A stretch of 64,000 nucleotides of DNA, taken from contig NC_060247.1 in NCBI RefSeq assembly GCF_921293095.1, positions 108,767,111-108,831,110 of the forward strand, written 5' to 3'. Position 1 is the stretch's first letter. Each line of letters begins with the position of its first letter. Source of the DNA: Ischnura elegans (taxonomy: Eukaryota > Arthropoda > Insecta > Odonata > Coenagrionidae). Under the pieces are notes generated by a model that had not been told where the DNA came from, searched no databases, and saw only the letters and a list, made by a program, of their open reading frames with translations. This document shows, in pieces, positions 11,284 to 21,967 of this stretch. The translations under genes and the position numbers were made by a program.

Positions 11284-11756
11284 ATGAGGAACTTGCATGG
11301 GTCGTAGATTGCTCTAAAAACTATTTTGAATAAGTCAAATGGATACATTAGCTCGCAAAAATACCTTCAGTTTCTCCATTCAACATCAAAAGAAATAAAA
11401 AAATTGCGTTTAAAATCGAGAAAAATTTCTCTGAGCCGACCACTGCGCGAAGACACCCGAGCGTTGCCGAGGCCAGGCGTGACGTCATAGGTGCCTAAAC
11501 AACCGTAGGGAGTAGGGAAATACGCTGAGCGGATGGTGTAAAATTTGTTTTGAGGGAGTATTTAGCCGCTCATCGTCACTTTATTTTGTTCTGTTATTCT
11601 TGGGCAAGTTTTCCTATTGCTATTGTGCCTAGATTATTACTTGGGATATTAATAATGCGGCATCGGGATGATGAAGTACAAGCGTTTCACTTCGTGTGAT
11701 TTGGTTATCAGAAAAATGAATGATAACGTTGCCACTCGTTCAATTAGTACACCTGA

Positions 11757-11830
11757 AATTCATCTACGTCTACGTAATACCCCGCAAGCCGCCTAAAAGG
11801 CGTGTGGCATGGGGTGTTACGACACCAGCC
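11757..11830 (-). mobile_element. LINE tail, diverged subfamily
   Basis: CATCTACGTCTACGTAATAC then CCGC-GCC-CCT…GGGGTG is the LINE tail read backwards, with many changes. The tail hairpin here is GGTGT-TACG-ACACC, a compensated version of GGTGA…TCACC. Confidence 0.6.
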
Positions 11831-11877
11831 TTTTTTTAGGACACCAAAAATTGATGCCACGACCCTCATGAAATTTG

Positions 11878-13140
11878 TTAAGACAAATTATTGCTATACG
11901 TCGGCGGCAAATCGAGTTGTAAAAGAAACTTGTAATACTGGAGGATAACGATCGTAAGCTGTGCTGTTGACATTAGAGTAAGCTGTGCTGTTGAATTTGG
12001 CAACGCCGGATTAACGGAGAAGGTAGTCCTATCCGTCCTACCGTACGAATTCACTGCAAAACAGTCTGCACACAATCCACATGTGAGATCGCGAATCGGT
12101 TCCGCTGCCAACACACACGCAAGCTACAACCTATTTCAATATTAAAGGTAAATCCATAAACAATATACTAGCATATACCATAAAAATATGGTGGGAAATA
12201 GGCAAATACTCTTATCAAAAACTGGATGTCACTATCACATTCTTATATTCATCACGTACAACTTACAATAACAGAACTCGTTATGATGAATACAATTATT
12301 TATTCACTGATTTAAACCCTTAAATTAGCCCACACAGGTGACATTTCTCACTACTATTCGTTGAAATAATGGAATAACAAACTTCACACACAGTTTTTAT
12401 TTCAATAGCGTGATCGTGAAATGTCATATCTACGGTGAACAACGGAGATTAGTACGGCACTGACAATCTTTACACTACTGTTAGACATTTATCGATAGCG
12501 TAATAGCACTTTTTACAATTCAATCACGATGGAACACTGATTTGGCCGATATTTTTCAACCTTGTCAAACTTTGTGCATTACAACCACTGGCACTGTGAT
12601 TATTAGCAGTAGCTTAACGGGAGATGTCACGTTGAAAATAACATTATTTTGGCACAAAAATGTTCCTAGATGTCTCCAATCAGCGAGCAAAAGTTGCATT
12701 GACTGGAATTCACCCCATAATACAAGCACAGACAGTCCTAAACGACGAATTCTCCGGTACCTACGAATAAACTGATGAATTTATTGTATATAAAAGCTAA
12801 GCGGACATTAGTAAACATCAAAATCGTTCTAATTACATAATTAAATGAATGATATGCCGTCGATAACATCAACTTACAATTAACGTATCCCCCTTCCAAT
12901 GGCCGTGGCTCAGACTCCTACAACGATGTTATTTAGGTATTATCAAATTTTTGGTTTAACTGCTCCAGTTTTATATTTTATGCCCTTACTCAGATATTAA
13001 TATTATAAATAATGCATAATACGAGGGCTTCCAAGCCTCTATCGTCGGATATTTATCTTTAAATATAAAATAATCAACACGTCTAACAAACGAAGCTCTC
13101 ACAACTGCTGGCAACTATTACAAACAATCACAACAATAGC
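11878..13140. other. Interior of the nested element, no recognisable gene
   Basis: Frames of 78 codons (minus, 11878-12114) and 77 codons (plus, 12542-12775) show no known motif. Confidence 0.4.
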
Positions 13141-13379
13141 TTCGCGTGATGTTTAGGCTCCTTTGACGTCATCGAGGCTTCGTCGGCAGTGGCTTGGGGG
13201 GTGAGGGAGTTTTTCCCGCGCTTTAAAATTCGTTATATTTATCATTAAATATCTCGCGAAGGAAAACTCAGATTTACATGCGGTTTTCTTTGTTGTATTC
13301 AGAAAATAATTTTCTGTCCGCCTATGAAATAAAAAAAATTCATGCAAGTTCCCCATTGAGGTTGTATGAATGTACAAAC

Positions 13380-13665
13380 ATTGGAAATAATCCCGGAGGT
13401 GTGGCGGCCTTCATCATGTATTCATAATTCTCTTGCCAATCTGAATATATCTTAATAGAATTTTACATCATTCTGCCTGAGATTTATTGTGAATTTGGTT
13501 ACTTTGCATTGATTGTATAAATAATCAGTTTCAATAGCATTGTTTAATCATTCTGCAAATCTGAAAATGTAACATGGATGGGTGTGTACATTATATAAGT
13601 TGGAAAATGGGAATTTTTTCTTTTTTAATACCTCCTACAACGATTCCATTTAACACAGCTGTTAC
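13380..13665. repeat. P-like element internal block shared with 58526-58800
   Basis: Clear alignment by eye with the second element, for example TTGTATAAATAATCAGTTTC against TTGTATAAATAATAGTTTC and the run that follows. It marks where the sister copies rejoin after the nested insertion. Confidence 0.7.
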
Positions 13666-13673
13666 CCACTGTG

Positions 13674-13873
13674 CATAGGCGGATCCAGGGGGGGGGGGGC
13701 ACGGGGGCACGTGCCCCCCCCAGACTCGTAAAAATATGCTAGATTTTTAATACGGTCCATTATCATTTCGTTCGTTTTGTATGACGAGGTATCCTTGTGC
13801 CCCCCCCTGAACAAAATCCTGGATACGGCCTTGCTTGTGCCCCTCCCAGAAAGAAATCCTGGATCCGCCCCTG
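13674..13873. mobile_element. hAT-like MITE, 200 bp, nested in P-like element 1
   Basis: Ends CATAGGCGGATCCAGG and, inverted, CAGGGGCGGATCCAGG; the 8-bp duplication CCACTGTG is identical at 13666-13673 and 13874-13881. The second P-like element lacks it (around 58801), so that copy shows the empty site. Confidence 0.9.
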
Positions 13874-13881
13874 CCACTGTG

Positions 13882-14790
13882 CATGTTCGTCTGATTTCGG
13901 AGAAGGAAAATAATTTCTGATTTGTCAGCACTTGAAATTCATCAGACCCATCCTCAATTTCTTAAGACAGTATTGCTTTCATGGCAGTTTACTCGGAATT
14001 GTAAGCGAAATCTCTTTCGAGCTTGTCTCTTAGATGACATTTTACTTTCCTAATGCTCAAAATTTTCCTTTGATGAGGAAGCCCTTTTGATTAATGGCCA
14101 TGAGGTTATTAACAGTAGTTTCGGAAATGATTTACACTGTAACACTTAGATATTGAAGTTACATATCCGAAAAAAATGTCCGGCGCCAAGAATCGAAGCT
14201 TGACTTCGCTGTGTTTAAAATTTTCTCATCAATACTTTTTGTAGAGCATTCATAAGTAATGGTAGGCATGATTCCCGATGTAATGTTTTAAGTCTTGCTA
14301 AACCATATTATTTTCCTTGAATCACGATTTATGTATATTTTTGACGGATTGTTAGCCAAATAAAATCTTGTAGTGCACGCAATAGCAATTAAACGTGATT
14401 ATTATCGTAGCAGTCAGTGTCCTCCCATTCCTCTCTCGTCCATTTATCCTTTTATATTTACTTTCATAATTGAATTTGGTTTAAAACATTCTATTGTAAA
14501 TATCAGAAGTTATATACTTTAAGGGTTCACATGAATTCATCAGATATTTTTCAGCTTACAGCCGAAAATTAGTTGCTATTGTCGCAAGTGACTTGTCGTG
14601 CGTCATATTTTTAATTTGCCGCACCGTGGTTGAATCGTCTATTTAATCCAAAAGATGCATTTTTTCCGGTTTTATATTCAACAAATAATCTTCGCTCATC
14701 GGTGGGAACGGGTTTTTCCGGCTGTCAGTTGGGAAAATATTGAGTTTCCTTTGACGAATATCCCATAAGGAACCATGTATTTCTGCTTCA
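13882..14790. other. P-like element 1 3' part, no open frame
   Basis: AT-rich; no transposase motif recognised. Confidence 0.4.
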
Positions 14791-14894
14791 CCCGGGGTAA
14801 AGGAATATGGCGGACGGGCTGAAGTGCCACGCCCCCCTGGCTTCACTTTCCTACCGTGGGAGGGGTAGCTAACGCCCTCTCCAGATGCTCTATG

Positions 14895-14902
14895 GTTTCC
14901 GC
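14895..14902. repeat. 8-bp target site duplication, right (GTTTCCGC)
   Basis: Matches 8840-8847 exactly. Confidence 0.9.
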
Positions 14903-15484
14903 GAAGTGAAGCCTGAAAATATGCAATTTATTCGTTGGGCTGTGAGAGATTGCGATGACAGGGCTGCTCCGTGCGTGTCTTGGTGGAAGGCAAGGCAGGA
15001 AGGGCAGTAGTCGCCCTTGCGAGTCCTTTCCGTTGCCCCTGGCATCCGCGAAAGGTGAACGCGTCCCACGGCTATGAATGACGCAAAAGATGGTTTCTTG
15101 GAAATATTAATTTGGCCTCTTCCCTTAGCCCTATCTCTTTTGAGAGGTACTTAGGGAGCCCTCGGGAATGGGAAAGGCGAGACCCTTGGGAGAATGGGAA
15201 GTCTCAGCGGGAGGCCTCGACCGCGAGGAAGCAACGGGACCTCAACTTGAACACAAACCCCTTCGGCCATGGGGGAAGGGATAGCACAATGAGTTGAGGG
15301 TCTCCGTAATTCCTCCTGGCTACATTTCAGCCCCTTAATTACGCTTTTTCTCGGAATTCTGGACTAGTTGCTCCTTTCAGTGAGCTTAATTTGAGTGTGT
15401 GGAAAACCCTGGAGTGCTGAATGGGCAATTTCAGGGATTATCATTTCAGTGGGGATTGTGGAAACGTTCATGAGGAGAATGCAG
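14903..15484. other. No recognisable feature
   Basis: Moderately GC-rich; the 61-codon frame at 15112-15297 shows nothing known. Confidence 0.4.
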
Positions 15485-15575
15485 GAAACTGCTGTTGTCT
15501 GATGGTTGACGCTGCCCATTTGCAACCTGTCTGCACAAGCAGGTTTTCATCGAGTTGTCGATCGGATCTCTGATT
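15485..15575 (+). repeat. Direct repeat flanking the hAT-like element, copy 1
   Basis: CATTTGCAACCTGTCTGCAC and its surroundings recur, diverged, at 16780-16873, on the far side of the element at 15590-16606. Confidence 0.55.
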
Positions 15576-15589
15576 TAAAAACTTGATCT

Positions 15590-16606
15590 CAGTGGCGGAT
15601 ACAGATGGGGGGCAGAGGGGGCGCCCCCCCTTTCTGGGCCACCCGTATTGCCAAACATTGTAGAGCCACAATAGGGTGGTTTCCTATTATCTTTTTATTG
15701 CCTAAATCGAAAGATTATTACTCCTGGAGTGCGCATTTCACGCTCTTAGATTTTCGAATTACGATATCTATTTTTCGCGATTAAACGAAAAGTTAAAATT
15801 TTCAAGCGCGCGAAAACGCGACGGCTAAGTAGGAATGATGGGAAAACGTCCGTGTGACGTATTTCTGGTTCCAGCTGTCGGCGTGTGAGGTGACCTTAGG
15901 GCGAGGCTTGAGCGCTGATACGACGCAGGCTGCTAGCAGGTAGCGCTTGGCTTAAATAAGGATTATTTTTCCCCTATCAAACGAAGGAAACTTTCCGAAC
16001 GTAGGTAATTTTAATGTGTGATTATGAAGAGATGTTTCCCTGAGCTCTGTGTCTCATGTATGCATTAGTAATCTCAGACAATGTAAAACTCCTATCTACT
16101 CGTATAGAAACTAGGTCCCTGTGACGTCACGTGGAGTGGAATCGCATGGGCGCCAATCTGGCCTTTTTCAAATGCGATTAAAATTGACCGTTGCCATTCA
16201 TCTAAACTGGGATTTCTAAAATCAAATAATTTGTATATTATGAATACACTGGAATCGCAATAAATGCATTTCGTTTTCTTTGATGGAGGAAACTACCCTA
16301 TTGTAACTTTTTATGTCATAAGATGGTATTGTGTTGAATATGTAGGATCGTAGGATTTTTCTTCCTTGTAGAAAAATCTGTCTTTGCTTAAAGCTTCAGA
16401 TTTCGGCCCAGGAGAGTAACCCCGCGAGCCCGCCCTAGGGTTTCGTATCCACTGTCTTGAATATGTGTATAATCACTTTAATTAAAAATTCTGAAGCTCT
16501 TCATGTGACTTGATTATTTTTTATTACGATAAAAGTAAAGGTAACTCAGGATATCTTTTGCGCCCCCCCCCCCCCCCCACTTGAGTTTTCTCTGTATCCG
16601 CTACTG
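15590..16606. mobile_element. hAT-like element, ~1 kb, interrupted by a 2-bp-duplication element
   Basis: Ends CAGTGGCGGATACAGA and, inverted, CAGTAGCGGATACAGA; the same family as 39803-40062 and 50302-50542. The flanks (CTTGATCT left, GTTGATCT right, offset by two bases) suggest an imperfect 8-bp duplication. Without the nested piece (15673-16299) it would be about 390 bp. No transposase. Confidence 0.75.
15673..16299. mobile_element. Tc1/mariner-like non-autonomous element nested in the hAT-like element
   Basis: Inverted ends AGGGTGGTTTCCT and AGGGTAGTTTCCT. Compared with the uninterrupted relative at 39803-40062, which reads ACAATTGT, the site here reads ACAAT…ATTGT, a 2-bp (AT or TA) duplication as in Tc1/mariner. 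It is about 627 bp, with CRE-like GTGACGT motifs at 15854 and 16121. No coding frame. Confidence 0.75.
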
Positions 16607-16779
16607 CAGTTGATCTAAATGTTTTCAGAAAATTCTCAAATGTTATATAGCAAAAATATTCATCCACCATCGCCGCTTAAGCTACAAATTGAATTAAATG
16701 CGTTGGAAATTATTAAAATGATAGAAATCTTCATAGCATTTTTTATAGTATTCTTCACAGCGCAAGGTACGAATTCAGG

Positions 16780-16873
16780 CTTCTACCTGTTGCTCGATAA
16801 CGTACGCTGTACATTTGCAACCTGTTTGCACAAGCAGTTGCGTATTCAGTACCTGATCGAATCCTTGATCCGC
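16780..16873 (+). repeat. Direct repeat flanking the hAT-like element, copy 2
   Basis: CATTTGCAACCTGTTTGCAC with flanking similarity to 15485-15575. Confidence 0.55.
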
Positions 16874-16949
16874 AGACGTTAGTTGTTACTTACATTTCTC
16901 CGATGATATTTAGTACCAAAATATTTTACTTCCATCACCGCCGCTTCAT

Positions 16950-17047
16950 CTACATCTACATCTGGATAATACCCTGCGAGCCACCTCTAAGGTGTTTGGC
17001 AGGGGGTGATCAATCACCAGCATGCAGCATGCATTTGGACTCCCAAC
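16950..17047 (-). mobile_element. LINE family A 3' tail fragment
   Basis: Only about the last 100 bp of the LINE: three TAGATG-type units, GGCTCGCAGGGTATTAT (with changes), the hairpin GGTGATTGATCACC, ending in the GGGAGTCC block. A severely 5'-truncated insertion. Confidence 0.85.
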
Positions 17048-17852
17048 GGCTCCCTCCCTCATATACGGCTTGAACCACATGCCTTACAAATTTCAGGTAA
17101 AAATCCTCTTAGGTCACCTTTGTAATATTTAAACAACCTAAAAATTCTTATTCGGGCTTCTATCGGAGAATTGTTAATAATTTGAGGAAGATAAAAAGTT
17201 TTCATGTGAGCGAATGGATTAATTTAATCGTTAATATGCTGATGTTTCTCACAAGTAATGCATGAATCTTCAACGAACACTAAAAAACACAATCTTTCTT
17301 ACCTCTCTAACTCTCACTCTTTTGAGTTTTGATCGATGTTTAATACTTCTCCTCCTTGATCACTGAGAATCATAACCAATTATCTTATGAAGTAATGCCA
17401 CGGAGAATTCGCAATAACGCAGTTCATTCATATGCTTATGATTTTAGCAACGCGGCTGCTTACAAGTGTTTTTTTGTTTCAGTATGTGCGTCTATTTAAC
17501 TCCATGACAATCTTTTTGATACTGAAATAATTTTAATACAGTTACCACTAACCACAGCAGTGCAGTGACGTCATGTAAAAATTAGCAGTGCCGGAACGCA
17601 CTTGCCTTTTACTTTTTTACATGTGAAATATCACTTTGTGTTTTTTTTCATCGCAAGTCATTATTTACATTTTAATACTAAATTTTTTGTCTTACTTACT
17701 AATGCAAAAATTAGATATTTTGAGGAAACAAATTAGATAAAAGTGTTATTTGACCCTTGTTGACCAGTGCCGAAACTGTGTCCCGGTGCGTTCCGGCGCC
17801 ATGACCCATCTGCAGGAATAATTTTTATACGTAGCATCCACTTGCATATACA
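17048..17852. other. No recognisable feature
   Basis: AT-rich, no motif recognised. Confidence 0.4.
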
Positions 17853-17924
17853 TCCCGTGTGGTCTAGTGGCTAGGATATCTGGCTTTCACCCAGAAGGCC
17901 CGGGTTCGATTCCCGGCATGGGAA
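17853..17924 (+). tRNA. tRNA-Glu (UUC)
   Basis: 72-nt cloverleaf with anticodon TTC at 17886-17888. Acceptor TCCCGTG/CATGGGA has one G-T wobble and is otherwise paired. A and B boxes are intact and a T8 run follows directly. Its flanks differ from the other tRNA-Glu copies. Confidence 0.93.
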
Positions 17925-18857
17925 TTTTTTTTCAAGATGCCTAATATTTTCATCTTTTTTTACTATATGATATTGTATTTTGAAATCTTAATTGCTTTTC
18001 AAATGCCTTTAAAATCTCCAACTTCCGCTTACACTGTAAAACTTTGATGATTTTTAACCTTTGCATTGATATCACGAAAATGAATGAGTAAACTTTGTAA
18101 AGTTCACTAGTATAAAGGATAAAGCATGACCCGGGTTACATAACATAGTTAGATTTATCGATCATGCATGGATCTCATTTTATATAAAGTCCGCTGCGAC
18201 TGTAAGGACTTCTACTTCGCAACTCTTGATATTGGAATCAATTCTTAATATTACTCATGGTGAAATTATCTGCAAAGTTACTTAAGTTACTTCGTTGCTT
18301 TTACCCCACAGTCTAGAATTTTCTTGCACAATTTTTTTACCTAACGGTAATACGAGTGCTTGCGCATGTGCCAGAGGTTAAGCATCTAAAGCAATAAATC
18401 ATAAGTGAACGGTATATTTTCCTAGAAATATGGAGACGCAGAGGACGGGGTGGAATGCACTTTTTGAGGGATACCACGAGCTATTCCCTTTTTTTGGCGA
18501 CGGTGGAGAGTGCGTTGACCGCGGCGCTGTAAAACGATTCCCAAACACTTTTCCCACCCTCTAATGTTTCATTTACTTTTAGTGTGAGGCACCCTGGGCC
18601 CCATGGGTTACGGTTTCTGTGCTCCGCAGAATATGAAATGTTGAGGAAACTTATGACAATCCTGGAGCGAGGTCATAAAAAGACATGCCTTGACCACGAA
18701 ATTTTCAAGGGTCGATGAACTCCACGTTAACCAAAACCCTGTGGGCCGAGCATGGTATCCCTGGATTTTACAGGGTAAAGTAAGTGGCCAGTGGTTGGAT
18801 GAAGATTGTTTTTTTTCGCCTTTTATATTCTGTTTTAGGATGAACTTTATTGCTTTT
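17925..18857. other. No recognisable feature
   Basis: AT-rich with a GC-richer stretch around 18430-18620; nothing recognised. Confidence 0.4.
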
Positions 18858-18965
18858 TCTATTCCTTTTTTATTAATTCCTGTACCACAGAAAACAGCCT
18901 CATTGGCCTTTTACCTCGGTGTTTTTAATTTCACAATTTAGCGTACACGAACATCCATGCCTCCA
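18858..18965 (-). mobile_element. SINE S1, 3' half only
   Basis: The minus strand gives the family body (GGCATGGATGTTCGTG…) and tail region (AAAACACCGAGGTAAAAGGC-type); the tRNA head is missing. Confidence 0.6.
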
Positions 18966-18970
18966 TTTCA

Positions 18971-19234
18971 GATTCCGAATGTCTTTTTATCCACGATCAA
19001 TAAGAGATTATAACGGCAGTGTTAGAACTCAAAAATAGATTAGATGACTTGTAGTGTAGCCTACTAACTTACGTTTACTTTAATGCATGTTTCCGAATTT
19101 CATTATTATTTCTAACAGCATGTGGTAGTACAATTTGTTAATATGCGTTACGTTTTTTGGACTGTATGGTGTGCATGTGGGAGTCCAAACACCCTGGAGG
19201 AGGCTCGCAGGGTACTACTTAGATGTAGATGTAT
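18971..19234 (+). mobile_element. LINE family A 3' fragment with a deletion in the tail
   Basis: Begins in the C-terminal codons (RMSFY/FPRSI-like) and runs through the 3' UTR. The tail lacks about 40 bp, including the hairpin: GGGAGTCC is followed at once by AAACACCCTGGAGGAGG. Ends in TAGATGTAGATGTA. Confidence 0.85.
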
Positions 19235-19236
19235 GG

Positions 19237-19604
19237 TAGACGTGATCATGAAGAAAATAAAAGAAATAGACTCCATAACAGAGAGATTTAAAATGTCATT
19301 CTTTCATCGTACTATTAAGGATAGTAACGTTGTCTCATTAATAGCATTAATGGCGTCACTCGCTAGGATGACACATTGCATGTTTTTTTTCATAGTTCTA
19401 ACCTTGAATGTCTTTGCTATAGGAATTACTAACCATTGGCATGTTTTTTCCCATGAATTTGCATGTGTGTTTTGCTTGTATGCGTAATATTTCTATGACC
19501 GTGCAGAGTGCATGTGGCGTTCCCCTTGCATGCTGCTTGTTAGTGATTGGTCACTCCCTGCCAAATATCCTAGAGGTGGCTCGCAGGGTATGTAGATGTA
19601 GATG
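19237..19604 (+). mobile_element. LINE family B 3' fragment
   Basis: Related to family A at the C-terminus (ITERFKMSFFHRTIKDSN) and in the last 80 bp, but the 3' UTR differs (GGAATTACTAACCATTGGCA). The same UTR occurs at 40080-40350. The tail hairpin is AGTGA-TTGG-TCACT (19542-19555), a compensated pair change relative to family A. Confidence 0.8.
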
Positions 19605-19612
19605 CCCTGGAT

Positions 19613-20192
19613 ACATCTACATCGACATAATACCCTGCGAGCCACCTCTAGGGTGTTTGGCTGGGGGTGATCAATCACCAGCATGCAGCATGCATTTGGA
19701 CTCCCACTTGCACACCACACCGTCCAAAAAACGTCCCGTATACTAACAAATTATACTACTATATGCTGTTAGAAATAATAATAGAATTAAGAAACATGCA
19801 TTAAGTTTTACATAGGTTAGTAGGCTACACTACAAGTCATGCAATCTATTTATGAGTCCTATCGCTGCCGTTATAATCTCTTATTGATCGTGGAAAAAAT
19901 GACGTGCGGAATCTTTCTGTTCTACAATCTATCTCTCTTATTTTATTTATATGATCTGATCTTCCGTAGTATGTTGGCGTCCGTAAGATATGGTTAACTT
20001 CATTAGAAAAGACACTGCTCTTGAATTTATCTAAAAGGTTTAGTCTATTTTTCAATCTACGGTCCGACAGAGATTCCCATCCGAGTTTATCTAAGAGGTC
20101 AGTTACACTAACAAGACTATCGTAACGACCTTTCACATACCTGGCAGCTCTTCTTTGCGCGCGTTCTAACTCTGTTATTAAGCCTTTTTCAT
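19613..20192 (-). mobile_element. LINE family A copy, tail to tail with the previous LINE
   Basis: The tail starts 9 bp from the end of the plus-strand copy, so two LINE tails converge. The coding part (96 codons in frame, 19846-20136, GRYDSLVSVTDLLDKLGWES) runs back to ALERVQRRAA-type sequence at 20190, where a SINE-like head begins. Little diverged, so fairly young. Confidence 0.9.
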
Positions 20193-20195
20193 GAA

Positions 20196-20275
20196 AACTG
20201 ATAGAGTCACCCTACCCACGCGGGACTCGACCCCGCGACATCTTGTGTGGTGGGCAAGGGCTTTACCCAGCCGCC
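20196..20275 (-). mobile_element. tRNA-derived SINE head
   Basis: The minus strand reads CCGTGGCGGCTGGGTAAAG…, then GTCGCGGGGTCGAGTCCCGC, a good B box. Similar to the S1 head. It cuts off the LINE copy at 20192. Confidence 0.6.
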
Positions 20276-20299
20276 ACGGAAATTTATGTTGTGCACTAG

Positions 20300-20370
20300 T
20301 TAGGCGGCACCCGGAATACATGACAACCGTATGGAATCCGGTAGAGAAGTATTTACTCTGTGAACTAAAT
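20300..20370. repeat. Short dispersed block, also at 29095-29160
   Basis: CCGTATGGAATCCGGTAGAG and the following AAGTATTTACTCTGTGAACT match ATATGGGATCCGGTGCAGAA and AATACTTAATCCGTAAACTC. Family unknown; it lies behind the SINE head. Confidence 0.55.
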
Positions 20371-20445
20371 AAAATATCGACCAACAACAAATTTTATAAT
20401 TGGGATACAGGTTAACGGCTGGTGTAGAAGCGGCTGTACATGTTT

Positions 20446-20495
20446 TCAGGGGCGAATTACGAGAGGATATTCAGGGGCGAATTACGAGAGGATGT
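20446..20495. repeat. Two tandem copies of a 25-bp unit
   Basis: TCAGGGGCGAATTACGAGAG plus GATAT, then the same unit again with one change. Only two units. Confidence 0.85.
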
Positions 20496-20682
20496 TGTGG
20501 GTAAGGTGACAATTAACCACCTAACCTCCCGTAGTCCGTAACTTCTGAAATACCACAAAAATTGACATTTTCAAGGGACTCTTTAACGCAAGCGTCTGTT
20601 AGATTTTTTGTCACAAATGTAAGGAGTTAAACTTGTCTGTGAATTTCTCCATTTTCCGGGTTATCGCCGCGTTTCGTGGTCA

Positions 20683-20731
20683 GAGGTGACGACTGTTTCG
20701 CCAGGATTCCACCAAGCGTCTTCAGGTCGAA
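20683..20731 (-). ncRNA. Hammerhead-like motif 1
   Basis: Minus strand: CTGAAGA (20719-20725), one spare C, stem GCTTGG/CCTGGC around TGGAAT, then GAAAC (20695-20699) and AGTC. Flanking GAC and GTC can pair as a short helix I. It lies in a non-coding repeat (about 20640-20780) with no other recognisable part. Self-cleavage is not shown. Confidence 0.5.
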
Positions 20732-20789
20732 GTGGTGCTTTCGGTGTTTTTGCCGCGTGTATATAGCTCTCTAAGTTAAACATGTCATT

Positions 20790-21160
20790 TTTCAACCCTG
20801 AATTCAAGATCCCCTTTCCGTATTGAATAAATCGAAACCGCCTCTATGTGTTGCGAGCCTCACTCCTTTCCCAAATAACATTTATCTGCCCACCGTTCTA
20901 TTTTAGTGAAAAAACAACATCTTCTGGGGCTTTAGGGAGAAATTTCTAAAACGTTAACGCCCTGTTCCCCAAGTCTTACCCGTCAATGAATCGCAGGGAA
21001 ATTTCCCTAGAAAGGATTCTTTCGTCTTAAAAATATTACCCTGATATTTACTCTTAGTATGTATCCAATCCTAATCCAGTCAAAAGTAGACGCAGTATCA
21101 AATATCAGGTTAGTTTAGGATCAATGCATTTACAATACAATGCAATACATACACACGACT
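20790..21160. other. No recognisable feature
   Basis: Nothing recognised. Confidence 0.4.
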
Positions 21161-21164
21161 TTTT

Positions 21165-21640
21165 ACGTAACTGGCAGCTCTTCTTTGTACGCGTTCCAAC
21201 TTTTTCAAGCCTATTTCATGAGGATCGCAAACATGGCAGTGCATTCTAAATGGGGTCTAACGAGGAAGAAGGAGCTAATTTCTCCTACTTGGTCGTCTCA
21301 CTTTCATAGTATTCTTTCAACAAAACCCAATTCACGATTAGCTTGATCTGTTATTTCCCGAATATGTTACTTCCAGGATAGATGATTATTGAGTCAAACT
21401 GCGAGATATTAAACGGATTCTACGGTCTCTGTTTGTATACCCTGAATGAAATAGCTCAGCTGTGTGGAGTTAATTTTTTCCAGAAATTCATTACTACGCA
21501 TTTTTTTAAATATAACTCTAGCTGCCACGCATCGCACCATGCTTGGATTGCAGATTTGTATGCGACTTGTGAAGATGAACGCGATAAAAGGGCTGAAACT
21601 TTCAGGTTCCTTCCGATTTCTCAAATTTTCAGAGCCAGAG
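21165..21640 (-). pseudogene. Old, diverged LINE family A coding fragment
   Basis: The minus strand keeps recognisable pieces of the RT C-terminal part: a KRIL-KCD-like stretch, the EYAA-like region near 21230, and further upstream (21409-21648) SYFIQGIQTETVESV corresponding to SYIIRGTQLETVKSV of the copy at 5044. Several frame changes. Much older than the copies at 19613 or 45640. Confidence 0.75.
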
Positions 21641-21967
21641 GTTGGCAAGGTGATATCGTCCGCCTCCAGTGTCGGCTGGTTATCTTCCGCGTTTTAGACA
21701 GCTCTTTTCATTGGGAAGTGACCACCGGGTGTTTGCGGTGACGCATACTACTAGATCGGGTAGTGGGGGCCAAAAATGGCGATCGTCGACCCCTTCGGGT
21801 CTGCGATCAGAGGAACTCTTTCATTGTCCTCGTTGCCGATATCCTTATCTAGCGACGGACAAGGGTGAGATACGCTCCCCTTACTGAGGGGAAGGATCGC
21901 ATTCACCTCGTTGCTAACTTTCTGGAGCAAAGAAGGGAGATAAATGGGAGGCAAGGTTAATAGTTAC

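Larger units (their letters stand above)
11281..13380. mobile_element. Long-inverted-repeat DNA element nested in P-like element 1
   Basis: Inverted ends: GAGGAACTTGCATG near 11287 against GGGGAACTTGCATG (inverted) near 13350, continuing through a TTTTAAA…GAAAAA block and GTCATTxGGxGCCTAAACA at about 11484-11503 / 13144-13162. Total arm length is about 200 bp, imperfect. The second P-like element reads straight across this point, so it provides the empty site. The target duplication could not be fixed. No transposase is recognisable; a TGACGTCA palindrome (11482 and 13160) lies in each arm. Confidence 0.65.
8848..14894 (+). mobile_element. P-like DNA transposon, element 1 (~6 kb, decayed, with later insertions)
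   Basis: Outer inverted repeats CATAGAGCATCTGGAGAGGG…CGTTAG match perfectly over about 26 bp, then continue imperfectly to about 8950 / 14800 (for example GTCCGCCATATTCC in both). An exact 8-bp duplication flanks it, as P elements make. The first exon at 9133 encodes the start of a THAP zinc finger, the DNA-binding domain of P transposases. Blocks at about 11030-11283 and 13380-13665 are homologous to the shorter element at 57778-59865. No long open frame remains, so the transposase is dead. It carries an inverted-repeat element (11281-13380) and a MITE (13674-13873). Confidence 0.8.

Noticed and set aside
20446-20495. Possible CRISPR-like or satellite array
   Set aside because: Only two adjacent units without spacers.
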